From Deltaproteobacteria bacterium (lineage in GTDB: Bacteria; Desulfobacterota; DSM-4660; Desulfatiglandales; Desulfatiglandaceae), in assembly GCA_019314425.1 (NCBI GenBank), contig JAFCZI010000016.1:1-14445 (forward strand): a stretch of DNA of 14,445 bases, given 5' to 3'. Positions 1 to 6,504 of this stretch are shown in pieces. The position numbers and the translations under genes were made by a program. The number at the start of each line of letters is the position of its first letter. The first letter of the stretch is position 1. The notes beneath the pieces are model-generated. The model searched no databases and was not told the origin of the DNA. It saw only the letters and a program-made list of their open reading frames with translations.

Positions 1-2
1 GA

Positions 3-82
3 CCCATGGGCGGGCACAAGACCCGCCCCTACGAAACCAATCGGGTTCACCCGTAGGGGCGGGTCTTGTGCCCGCCCTTGGG
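3..82. repeat. Long inverted repeat (hairpin element) at left edge
   Basis: Bases 8-33 and 52-77 are perfect reverse complements over 26 bp, around an 18-base loop (34-51). With one mismatch the arms extend to about 3-33 and 52-82. The arm nearest the loop begins CGTAGGGGCGGG. The GC-rich stem would be very stable in RNA or single-stranded DNA. It lies at the 3' end of the gene run and encodes the last residues of the small membrane protein. There is no T-run after the stem on the transcribed strand, so it is not a classical intrinsic terminator, although it could stop or protect transcripts. The GTAGGGGC edge is shared with the palindrome at 2037-2064, which suggests one repeat family. Confidence 0.9.
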
Positions 83-313
83 TTGAAACGCATCAGCACA
101 CGCCTGACTGCAAAAAAAGTGTGTTTCACCACCCACAGTTTTTCTAATGGCGCCGCCCTTTGGGATATAGATCATGCAATTCGGATACTGCACCATCTCA
201 TCCACAGGCCCTAAAGCGGTATTTCCACGATCCCTTCCGCCGGATAAGCGCATCTTCTGCACGAAACGGAAAACGAAATAAGCCAGAGCTCCAAAAAACA
301 GCAGTTTCAGCAT
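47..313 (-). CDS. Small membrane-anchored protein, PP0621-like, with degraded zinc-ribbon motif
   Basis: An 88-residue protein of unknown function. Residues 1-18 form a hydrophobic segment (LLFFGALAYFVF) that looks like a single N-terminal membrane anchor, followed by a basic linker. The C-terminal half reads like the YHS/zinc-ribbon tail of PP0621-family proteins: YPNC, then a stretch with YIPKGGAIR, then HFFCSQAC. Relatives, as I recall them, carry CPxC in the first half-site; here the first Cys is Tyr, so a four-Cys site is incomplete. The start is ATG with GGAGG six bases upstream, lying inside the end of folK; the ATG follows the folK stop directly (TGAATG), which suggests translational coupling. 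The last ten or so codons (GGHKTRPYG) are encoded by the hairpin repeat, so the natural C-terminus is probably lost or replaced. Metal binding is inference. Confidence 0.72.
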   Translation of the reverse strand: MLKLLFFGALAYFVFRFVQKMRLSGGRDRGNTALGPVDEMVQYPNCMIYIPKGGAIRKTVGGETHFFCSQACADAFQPKGGHKTRPYG

Positions 314-808
314 TCAGGACCTCCCATAAGTTTCCACAGCCTGACCATCCTCAGGAAGCAACCCGGCCAGTTCCCGTATGGACCGGCGCAAAACCGGGTG
401 AACCAGATCAGGTGCAACCTGCAGCAGGGGTGTCAGCACAAACCGTCTCAAATGCATCAGCGGATGGGGAACAATCAAGTCAGGCGTTTTGATAATTCTG
501 GAGCCAAACAGCAGAATATCCAGATCGATTACCCTCGCATCCCATTTTTTCCGTCTCACCCGGCCCATATCCGCTTCAATCTCAAGAAGGCGTTTAAGCA
601 GCATACCGGCGGAAAGATCTGTATCCACAATAACCACACCGTTCACATAAGGGTCCTGCCCTTCAACCCCCACGGGCTCAGTCCGGTAAAAAGGCGACTT
701 CGCCCTTACTGAACATCCTTCCAGCCGTCCCATCAGGAAAATGGCCCGTTGGCAATGATCGGTTTTACGACCGATATTTGATCCGATACCGATATAAGCG
801 CTTTCCAT
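314..808 (-). CDS. folK: 2-amino-4-hydroxy-6-hydroxymethyldihydropteridine pyrophosphokinase (HPPK)
   Basis: Transfers pyrophosphate from ATP to 6-hydroxymethyl-7,8-dihydropterin in cytoplasmic folate synthesis. The family pattern is clear: the N-terminal YIGIGSNIG strand-loop, SPFYRTEPVG in the substrate-binding loop, the signature WDARVIDLDIL with its two metal-binding Asp residues, and the following VPHP and RRFVLTPL segments. The length of about 165 residues is usual for a stand-alone HPPK. Two starts are possible: ATG at 808, or an in-frame GTG at 814 two codons earlier. Neither has a clear Shine-Dalgarno sequence; ATG was preferred. The gene follows dapL after 23 bases (17 if GTG is used) and abuts the next gene, so it is probably translated from the tail of the dap transcript. 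No other folate gene is visible in the window. Confidence 0.95.
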   Translation of the reverse strand: MESAYIGIGSNIGRKTDHCQRAIFLMGRLEGCSVRAKSPFYRTEPVGVEGQDPYVNGVVIVDTDLSAGMLLKRLLEIEADMGRVRRKKWDARVIDLDILLFGSRIIKTPDLIVPHPLMHLRRFVLTPLLQVAPDLVHPVLRRSIRELAGLLPEDGQAVETYGRS

Positions 809-831
809 CGACACACGTTGTTCTGAAATGC

Positions 832-2001
832 CTACAACTTCAGACCTTTCAATCTCTCAATGGCCTCTCCAAGCCTTTTTCGGTTCTGGGTCAAAGCAAT
901 GCGAAAGTACCCTTCCCCGGGATCACCAAAGCCATTTCCCGGTGTGACCACCAATCCCGCCTCTTCCAGAAGACGGGTCGCAAACGTTGCAGACGTATAC
1001 CCCTCAGGCACCCTAATCCACAAATAAAACGTCGCTTTCGGCGGATCCAGCTCAAACCCGGCTTCTCTGAGTCCCTGAACCATGAGATCCCGCCTAGCCG
1101 AATAGATGCGGTGCATATCCGCGACACAGGCCTGATCCCCTCGGATGGCCTCGATCCCGGCCCTCTGAACAGCCTGAAACACACCGGAGTCGACATTGCT
1201 CTTGATGGCGCCGAGCCCGGCAACCCCTTCTGAATTTCCCACGGCAAAACCGATCCGCCAGCCGGTCATATTGTAAGTTTTCGAAAGGGAATGGAATTCC
1301 ATCCCCACGTCTTTAGCGCCGTCAACCTCCAGAAAACTGGGCGGCCGATACCCATCAAAAGCCATCTCCGTATAGGCCGCATCATGGCATACCAGGATGT
1401 TGTGTTTTTCCGCAAAAGAGACCACGCGGCAGAAAAAATCCAGATCCGCCACCGCTGAAGTCGGATTATTGGGATAATTGATAAACATCAGCTTGGCGCG
1501 ATCCGCCACCGCCGAGGGAATGACGTCCAGATCAGGCAAAAAATTATTCCGGCTCAATAACGGCATCACGTAGGATTCGCCACCGGCAAAAAGGGTCGCA
1601 ATGTTGTAAACCGGGTACGCCGGACTCGGCACCAGAGCCACATCACCCTGATTAATAAAGGCCAGGGGAAGATGGGCAATACCTTCCTTGCTCCCGATGA
1701 GGGATACCACTTCCAATCCCGGATCAAGCGCCACACCAAACCGTTCCCCATACCACCAAGCCACGGCTTCCTTGAAATCCGTCATCCCCGAATAGGAGGG
1801 GTACTGGTGATTTGCCGGATCGTCAACCGCCCGCTTCATTTCCCCGATGATATGTTCCGGGGTAGGGAGGTCCGGGTCCCCCACACCCAGATCAATAATA
1901 TCCACGCCTCTGGCCTTCACCTCGGCCTTCTTCCGGTCAATCTCCTTAAACAGATAGGGGGGGAGCTGCTTTAAACGTTCGGCTTTCTCAAATCTCTCCA
2001 T
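832..2001 (-). CDS. dapL: LL-diaminopimelate aminotransferase
   Basis: A PLP-dependent fold-type I aminotransferase that converts tetrahydrodipicolinate directly to LL-diaminopimelate with glutamate as amino donor, bypassing the succinylase or acetylase steps. At 389 residues it has the expected length. Visible motifs are [12 protein letters not shown] near residue 40, PSPAYPVYN, the cofactor-binding [21 protein letters not shown], and [15 protein letters not shown] with the Schiff-base lysine; YFRIALT near the end holds the carboxylate-binding Arg. General class I aminotransferases share many of these, but the DAAYTEMAF style and the position beside dapA-dapB-dapF-lysA favour DapL. The start is ATG with GAGGA five bases upstream. 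It is 59 bases downstream of dapB, and that gap holds the end of the 28 bp palindrome. No dapD, dapC or dapE is present nearby, which fits the DapL route. Confidence 0.93.
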   Translation of the reverse strand: MERFEKAERLKQLPPYLFKEIDRKKAEVKARGVDIIDLGVGDPDLPTPEHIIGEMKRAVDDPANHQYPSYSGMTDFKEAVAWWYGERFGVALDPGLEVVSLIGSKEGIAHLPLAFINQGDVALVPSPAYPVYNIATLFAGGESYVMPLLSRNNFLPDLDVIPSAVADRAKLMFINYPNNPTSAVADLDFFCRVVSFAEKHNILVCHDAAYTEMAFDGYRPPSFLEVDGAKDVGMEFHSLSKTYNMTGWRIGFAVGNSEGVAGLGAIKSNVDSGVFQAVQRAGIEAIRGDQACVADMHRIYSARRDLMVQGLREAGFELDPPKATFYLWIRVPEGYTSATFATRLLEEAGLVVTPGNGFGDPGEGYFRIALTQNRKRLGEAIERLKGLKL

Positions 2002-2036
2002 TATGATCCTCTTTACGGTTACCCATATTTACAACG

Positions 2037-2064
2037 GTAGGAGCACGATGCATCGTGCCCCTAC
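2037..2064. repeat. 28 bp near-perfect palindrome at the dapB 3' end
   Basis: Two 14-base arms with no loop, reading GTAGGAGCACGATG then CATCGTGCCCCTAC; only the sixth position (A against G) breaks perfect symmetry. On the minus strand it starts GTAGGGGC, like the arm of the hairpin at the left edge of the window. The dapB stop codon TAG (2061-2063) and the last base of its final Lys codon lie inside the palindrome. It sits in the 59-base gap between dapB and dapL. It has no T-run, so termination is not indicated; a mobile palindrome that landed at the end of a gene is the simplest reading. Confidence 0.88.
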
Positions 2065-2864
2065 TTAAGTCCCAATACATCCTGCATATCGTACAGTCCT
2101 GCCGGCTGTCCGGTAATCCAAAGGGATGCCCTTACAGCGCCCCTTGCAAAATTATCCCGGTTATGGGCCCGGTGCACCAGCTCCAACCGCTCGCCAATAC
2201 CGCCAAACATGACCGTATGTTCTCCCGCGATATCACCGGCGCGCCAGGTCTGAATGCCGATCTCTTCATCGGTTCGCTCGCCGATCATTCCCTTCCGACC
2301 ATAAACGCCGACTTTTTCGAGATCACGATCCACCGATTCCGCCAGGATCCGTCCCAGCCGCATGGCTGTTCCGCTGGGGGCATCCTTCTTGAGACGATGG
2401 TGCACCTCAAGAATTTCCATATCGTAATCATTACCTAAGATTCGCGCCATCTCCCCCGCAATCTTAAACATCACGTTAACGCCCACACTCATATTGGGCG
2501 CCATAACGCATGGGATTTTGCCGGAAAGGGTTTCAATTTCTTTCACCCCGTCTTCAGAAATCCCGGTGGTTCCAATGACCATGGAGACCCCTTTTTCCGA
2601 GGCGATTCGCATGTTTTGAAGGGTGCTTTCCGGCTGGGTGAAATCAATCAAAACATCAGCCCCGTCGATGGCCTCATCAACGGAGCCGCAAATCACAACG
2701 CCCAGCTCACCAATTCCAGCTACCGATCCCGCGTCCTGTCCCACACCGGGGTGTTCGGGATGTTCAAAGGCCCCTGCCAACTCACTTTCAGGGTTCTGAT
2801 GAATCATGGCGACGATTCTCCCCCCCATGCGACCGGCGGCCCCCGCAACCACTATTCTAATCAT
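2061..2864 (-). CDS. dapB: 4-hydroxy-tetrahydrodipicolinate reductase
   Basis: Reduces the product of DapA to tetrahydrodipicolinate with NAD(P)H, in the cytoplasmic lysine/diaminopimelate pathway. The 267 residues show the dinucleotide-binding GAAGRMGG at residues 8-15, the IDFT and GTTG segments of the Rossmann domain, and the family signature EVHHRLKKDAPSGTA with the catalytic His pair and Lys. The protein ends VLGLK, close to the usual DapB end. The start is ATG with a strong GGAGG seven bases upstream; the gap from dapA is 39 bases. The stop codon is contributed by the palindromic repeat at 2037-2064, which seems to have landed almost exactly at the end of the gene without harming the fold. 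Confidence 0.97.
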   Translation of the reverse strand: MIRIVVAGAAGRMGGRIVAMIHQNPESELAGAFEHPEHPGVGQDAGSVAGIGELGVVICGSVDEAIDGADVLIDFTQPESTLQNMRIASEKGVSMVIGTTGISEDGVKEIETLSGKIPCVMAPNMSVGVNVMFKIAGEMARILGNDYDMEILEVHHRLKKDAPSGTAMRLGRILAESVDRDLEKVGVYGRKGMIGERTDEEIGIQTWRAGDIAGEHTVMFGGIGERLELVHRAHNRDNFARGAVRASLWITGQPAGLYDMQDVLGLK

Positions 2865-2903
2865 GTTGCAACCTCCATGATTTTGTGTTCTTCGTTCTAC
2901 GCT

Positions 2904-3776
2904 TTATATCAGACTGTAATCCGTAAGCACCGTTTTCAGTTTTTCCAGGTTGGGAGGACTCATCGGACACATGGGCAGCCTCATTTCATCGCCGATCAAT
3001 CCCATCAATGCTGCGGAAGTCTTCACCGGAATCGGGTTCGTTTCAAAAAACATGGCCTTACACAGGGGCAATATTTTGTAGAAAAGCCCTCGTGCCGCCG
3101 CCACATTCCCCTCAGCCCAAGCCTTCACCAAATCTGCGCTGTCCCGGGGGGCAATATTGGCCACAACGGAAATGACTCCTTTTCCACCAATAGCCAGCAC
3201 CGGCAGGGTCAGGTTATCATCGCCTGAAAGCAAGGTGATTTTGTCTCCGGCCAATCGCACGATATCGGCCATCTGGCTTACATTCCCGGAAGCCTCCTTG
3301 ATCGCGACGATTTCCGGAAACACCGCCAATCTGGCCACGGTCTCGGGCTCCAGGTTGACGCTGGTTCTCCCCGGCACATTGTAGAGGACCTGGGGCAGAG
3401 GAACCGCTTTCAAGATGGCCTCAAAATGACGGAAAAGGCCCTCCTGCGTGGGTTTGTTATAGTAAGGTGTCACCTGAAGGGTGGCATCCACCCCCACTTC
3501 CTTGGCGTGTTTTGAAAGTGCAATGGCCTCGCTGGTGCTGTTCCCACCGGTTCCGGCGATAACGGGAACCCGCTTGTTCACCGCCTCCACCGCGATATCA
3601 ATCACCCTGGCATGTTCGTTTATATCCAAGGTTGCACTTTCTCCGGTAGTGCCACAGGGGACAATGGCGCTGGTGCCGTTTTCGATTTGAAATTCAATCA
3701 GTTTACGATACGCATCTTCATCCACCTGCCCATTTTTGAAAGGGGTCACAAGTGCCACAATAGAGCCTTCAAACAT
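2904..3776 (-). CDS. dapA: 4-hydroxy-tetrahydrodipicolinate synthase
   Basis: Condenses pyruvate with aspartate semialdehyde, the committed step of lysine and diaminopimelate synthesis. The 290-residue TIM-barrel protein has the family landmarks in order: VALVTPF near the N-terminus, PCGTTGES with the active-site Thr pair, VTPYYNKPTQEG, LYNVPGRT with the proton-relay Tyr, and VAIKEASGN with the Schiff-base Lys, followed by LLSGDD. Length is typical. The start is ATG with AGGAG seven bases upstream. It lies 55 bases after dapF and 39 before dapB, spaced as in one operon. The gap upstream is too short for a lysine riboswitch, so any lysine control would be allosteric or act far upstream. Confidence 0.97.
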   Translation of the reverse strand: MFEGSIVALVTPFKNGQVDEDAYRKLIEFQIENGTSAIVPCGTTGESATLDINEHARVIDIAVEAVNKRVPVIAGTGGNSTSEAIALSKHAKEVGVDATLQVTPYYNKPTQEGLFRHFEAILKAVPLPQVLYNVPGRTSVNLEPETVARLAVFPEIVAIKEASGNVSQMADIVRLAGDKITLLSGDDNLTLPVLAIGGKGVISVVANIAPRDSADLVKAWAEGNVAAARGLFYKILPLCKAMFFETNPIPVKTSAALMGLIGDEMRLPMCPMSPPNLEKLKTVLTDYSLI

Positions 3777-3831
3777 AGGGAATCTCCTTTTCTGGTTGTT
3801 CTGAGTTCATGGATCAAAACCCGCCGGGTGC

Positions 3832-4662
3832 TTAAATGGCTTCATCATGAAGCGTCGCCATATAAATAACAGACGTGTTTCCCTGGAGCCAAACCCTCTC
3901 GCCGGTCCGGTCGCCAATGCCTCCGCTGTTTAAGTGGATGGTCAATATTTCACCCCCCCGCGTGTGAACCCTGACCGGAGACGACACCATACCTCGGCGG
4001 TACGCCATCAGAGCAGAGGCGATTGCCCCGGTTCCACATGCCAGGGTTTCGTCTTCCACGCCCCGTTCATAGGTTCTGACGGCCAGTTCATCCGGGCCCG
4101 TAATGGTCATGAAATTGGCGTTGGTCCCTTCGGGGGAAAACCGTTCATGGTAACGGATTTCACGGCCCTGCGCTATGACGGGATGATGTTCCAGGTCTGC
4201 CACCTGCACCACCACATGCGGTACCCCGGTGTTCACAAAATCACAGCTTATCCAGCCGGGGAGCCGTGCCAGATCCACATCCATCGCCGCATCTCGAGGT
4301 TCCGGCATCAGCACCTTGACCACACGGCCCGCCACCTGGGCGGAGATGGGACCCACACGCGTTTCGAAGGTCATTTCGGAACCGGCGATCCCCTTTAAGT
4401 AGGCGAAACGGGAGACACATCGTCCACCGTTACCGCACATTTCCACCTCCCCGCCATCCGCGTTAAAAAACCGCCATCCAAAATCATATGCCTTCGAATC
4501 CGTTACAAATATAACGCCATCGGCCCCGACTGATTCCCTGCGGCGACAGGAGCGTGCCACCAACCGGCTCATGTCATCTTCTTTCACAAGCCCTTTCCGG
4601 TTGTCAATGAGAATGAAATCATTACCGGTGCCGCTCATTTTCCAGAATTCAATGGGTTCCAT
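3832..4662 (-). CDS. dapF: Diaminopimelate epimerase
   Basis: Converts LL- to meso-diaminopimelate, the form used by LysA and for peptidoglycan cross-links. The cofactor-independent enzyme uses two cysteines, and both are present in their signatures: MCGNGGRC near residue 75 and LACGTGA near residue 210. Other landmarks are KMSGTGNDF at the N-terminus, VGADGVIF, FNADG, and NTGVPHVVV; 276 residues is the usual length. The start ATG has only a weak upstream match (CAGG, about 11 bases away) and lies 18 bases after lysA, so coupling to lysA translation is likely. An internal ATG at codon 9 is excluded because it would remove part of the first conserved strand. Confidence 0.97.
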   Translation of the reverse strand: MEPIEFWKMSGTGNDFILIDNRKGLVKEDDMSRLVARSCRRRESVGADGVIFVTDSKAYDFGWRFFNADGGEVEMCGNGGRCVSRFAYLKGIAGSEMTFETRVGPISAQVAGRVVKVLMPEPRDAAMDVDLARLPGWISCDFVNTGVPHVVVQVADLEHHPVIAQGREIRYHERFSPEGTNANFMTITGPDELAVRTYERGVEDETLACGTGAIASALMAYRRGMVSSPVRVHTRGGEILTIHLNSGGIGDRTGERVWLQGNTSVIYMATLHDEAI

Positions 4663-4680
4663 TTCTAAAAACCTGCTGTT

Positions 4681-5943
4681 TCAATCTTCGTTTAGGAAGT
4701 CCGGGATGGATTCCCCTCGCACAAGATCTTCAAAGGTTTCCCGTTGCCGGATAATTTCAAAACGACCGCCTTTGACCATTACCTCACATACCCGGGGCCT
4801 CGAATTGTAGGTGGACGACATACTAAACCCATAGGCGCCCGCACTCATGACAGCGATTAAATCATCCGGCGCCAGGGGGTCCACCAACCTATCTTTGGCC
4901 AGAAAATCACCGGATTCACAGATGGGTCCCACAATATCCGCTGTCAGTTTTTCGCCAGGCGTCTGTTTCACCGACTGAATACCATGGTAAGCCCCGTAAA
5001 GGCTCGGCCGCATCAAGTCGTTCATGGCCGCATCCACCACGAAAAAATTTTTCTCATGGCTGGTCTTGGCGTAAAGCACCTTGGTGATCAACACACCGGC
5101 ATTGCCCACAATAACGCGCCCCGGTTCCAGGATCAGGGTCCAGTCCGAAGAAGCCAACCCCGATTTAATATCACAGGCATATTCACTGGGAGACGGCGGC
5201 GTTTCGTTATCGTAGGAAATCCCCAATCCCCCGCCCAGGTCCAGATAACGGATTGAAATATTCATCCGCTCCAGCTGTGCAATCAGCGCCTTGAGTTTTC
5301 CAAGGGCGTCCACGAAAGGGCTCGTCTGCGTCAACTGGCTGCCGATATGGCAAGAAACCCCCACCACATCCAAACCATCCAGCGCGGCGGCTCTCTCATA
5401 TTGTTGAAGCGCCTCCTCAACCCCAATGCCGAATTTGTTCTCCTTGAGGCCCGTAGAGATATAGGGGTGGGTCTGGGGGTCCACATCCGGGTTGACCCTG
5501 ATGGAAATACGCGCTTTTTTGCCGGAATTTAATGCCACCTGATTCAGCTTCATCAACTCCTGTGGAGATTCCACATTAAACATGAGGATCTCTGACGACA
5601 TGGCATATTCCAGATCCCGCAGGCTTTTACCGACCCCTGAAAAAACAATTTTAGCGGGATCCACTCCGGCGTTCAAGGCCCTGTAAAGCTCACCCCCCGA
5701 TACAATATCCACGCCGCCGCCCCGACGGGCAAACAGCGCAAGGAGCGCCTTGTTGGAATTGGATTTCATGGAATAACAGGTCAGGTGCCTCACATCGGAA
5801 AAAGCGCCATCAAACGCGTCAAAGTGCTGTTTCAGGGTTGCGTGAGAATACACATAGAAAGGGGTTCCCACCTTTTCCGCGATAGACGATATGGGAACAT
5901 CCTCACAATACAGTTCGTTTTTTTTGTAATGAAAATGATGCAT
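4681..5943 (-). CDS. lysA: Diaminopimelate decarboxylase
   Basis: PLP enzyme (alanine-racemase-like TIM barrel plus C-terminal beta domain) that decarboxylates meso-diaminopimelate to L-lysine. Visible features are TPFYVYS near residue 28, CYSMKSNSN with the PLP-binding Lys near residue 60, GVDIVSGGEL, GLKENKFGI, CHIGSQ, LDLGGGLGISY, LEPGRVIVGNAG, and GPICESGDFLAKDR with the active-site Cys from the partner subunit. The 420-residue length is standard. The usual KANSN motif is KSNSN here, a mild substitution. The ATG has no strong ribosome binding site (a lone GAG), but the next Met lies at residue 59, so this start is effectively forced. It follows the lipoprotein gene by 49 bases and leads the five-gene dap block. 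Confidence 0.97.
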   Translation of the reverse strand: MHHFHYKKNELYCEDVPISSIAEKVGTPFYVYSHATLKQHFDAFDGAFSDVRHLTCYSMKSNSNKALLALFARRGGGVDIVSGGELYRALNAGVDPAKIVFSGVGKSLRDLEYAMSSEILMFNVESPQELMKLNQVALNSGKKARISIRVNPDVDPQTHPYISTGLKENKFGIGVEEALQQYERAAALDGLDVVGVSCHIGSQLTQTSPFVDALGKLKALIAQLERMNISIRYLDLGGGLGISYDNETPPSPSEYACDIKSGLASSDWTLILEPGRVIVGNAGVLITKVLYAKTSHEKNFFVVDAAMNDLMRPSLYGAYHGIQSVKQTPGEKLTADIVGPICESGDFLAKDRLVDPLAPDDLIAVMSAGAYGFSMSSTYNSRPRVCEVMVKGGRFEIIRQRETFEDLVRGESIPDFLNED

Positions 5944-5992
5944 GGATTACTCGATTACAGTTTTTTTGATTGGACACCAAGACTCTAGAAAA

Positions 5993-6469
5993 TTACAGAT
6001 CAGAAATCAATTTTATTCTGCCCGATGTCGGACCGAGACGACCCTCTTTTTCCATAAAACGCACCGCGACAAAACAGATGCCTTTTTGTTTGAACACCGG
6101 CAGCCGGCACTCAAATTGGCCATCACGGATGATCTGGCCCGTAATATCCCTGAAATGGGTCATGTCAATGGGGCACCCTTCGCAGGGGGGCCGATCCAGG
6201 GAATACCAGACATAATAGACCCGGCAGCCGGTGGTAAGCGCCCGGGACGCATCATCTCCCTGAATGAGTCCCTTCAGTACCAGGGTTTTATCTTTCCAGG
6301 CGCCTTCGAGCTGATCCACCCTGACGTTATAATCCCTCTGCTGCGAAACAAACGGCGGCCGCTTTACTCCGCATCCGGCAGAGAAAATCAGGACGAATGC
6401 CAAAAACAGACAATAGACAACGGATAACGGACAACGGCGGGGGGGGATCTGGGTTCTGCCCTCTGTCAT
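5993..6469 (-). CDS. LptM-position lipoprotein with FN3-like C-terminal region
   Basis: A 158-residue predicted lipoprotein. After a basic N-terminus there is a hydrophobic core (residues 15-30) and the lipobox FSAGC with Cys33 as lipidation site; no Asp follows the Cys, so outer-membrane sorting is likely. The residues right after it, GCGVKRPPF, resemble the GCGxKGPLxxP start of LptM/YifL lipoproteins, which commonly lie beside lysA or dapF. Unlike the short LptM of enterobacteria, about 110 further residues look beta-rich, with YYVWYS, a CEGC pair and a GRLGPTSGRIKL ending, as in fibronectin-type-III-like folds (inference). The ATG overlaps the argH stop as ATGA. Its ribosome binding site, start, and part of the signal peptide are made of heptamer repeats, and codons 8-11 contain a C8 run. 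LPS-assembly function is a guess from position and motif only. Confidence 0.75.
   Translation of the reverse strand: MTEGRTQIPPRRCPLSVVYCLFLAFVLIFSAGCGVKRPPFVSQQRDYNVRVDQLEGAWKDKTLVLKGLIQGDDASRALTTGCRVYYVWYSLDRPPCEGCPIDMTHFRDITGQIIRDGQFECRLPVFKQKGICFVAVRFMEKEGRLGPTSGRIKLISDL
6405..6439. repeat. Degenerate heptanucleotide array 1
   Basis: Five consecutive seven-base units on the plus strand with consensus AACGGAC (units AACAGAC, AATAGAC, AACGGAT, AACGGAC, AACGGCG). On the minus strand they read as YCCGTTR units and encode roughly residues 12-22 of the lipoprotein, the first part of its hydrophobic signal sequence (PLSVVYC). Seven is not a multiple of three, so gain or loss of one unit would shift the reading frame. 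Confidence 0.78.
6439..6446. repeat. Homopolymer run of eight G (C8 on coding strand)
   Basis: Eight consecutive G on the plus strand, meaning eight C in codons 8-11 of the lipoprotein gene, between the start codon and the signal-peptide core. Runs of this kind are prone to slipped-strand changes. It also lies exactly between the two heptamer arrays. Confidence 0.85.
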
Positions 6470-6504
6470 CTGCCCTCCGTCCTCCGTCCTCCGCCCTCCG
6501 TCTT
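6455..6504. repeat. Degenerate heptanucleotide array 2
   Basis: Seven consecutive seven-base units with plus-strand consensus TCYGYCC (for example TCTGCCC, TCTGTCA, TCCGTCC twice in a row, TCCGCCC). On the minus strand each unit carries GGAGG- or GGCAGA-like sequence. The array encodes the last residues of ArgH (TEGGGRRTEGR), contains the argH stop and the lipoprotein ATG, and supplies Shine-Dalgarno-like sequence. Only 15 bases separate it from array 1, so the two may be one composite insertion. Confidence 0.82.

Noticed and set aside
3..82. Intrinsic terminator for the gene run
   Set aside because: The stem is strong, but no run of T follows it on the transcribed strand.
3777..3831. Lysine riboswitch before dapA or lysA
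   Set aside because: The upstream gaps are 55 and 49 bases, far shorter than the aptamer needs.
6405..6504. CRISPR-like array
   Set aside because: Units are seven bases long, tandem and degenerate, with no spacers.
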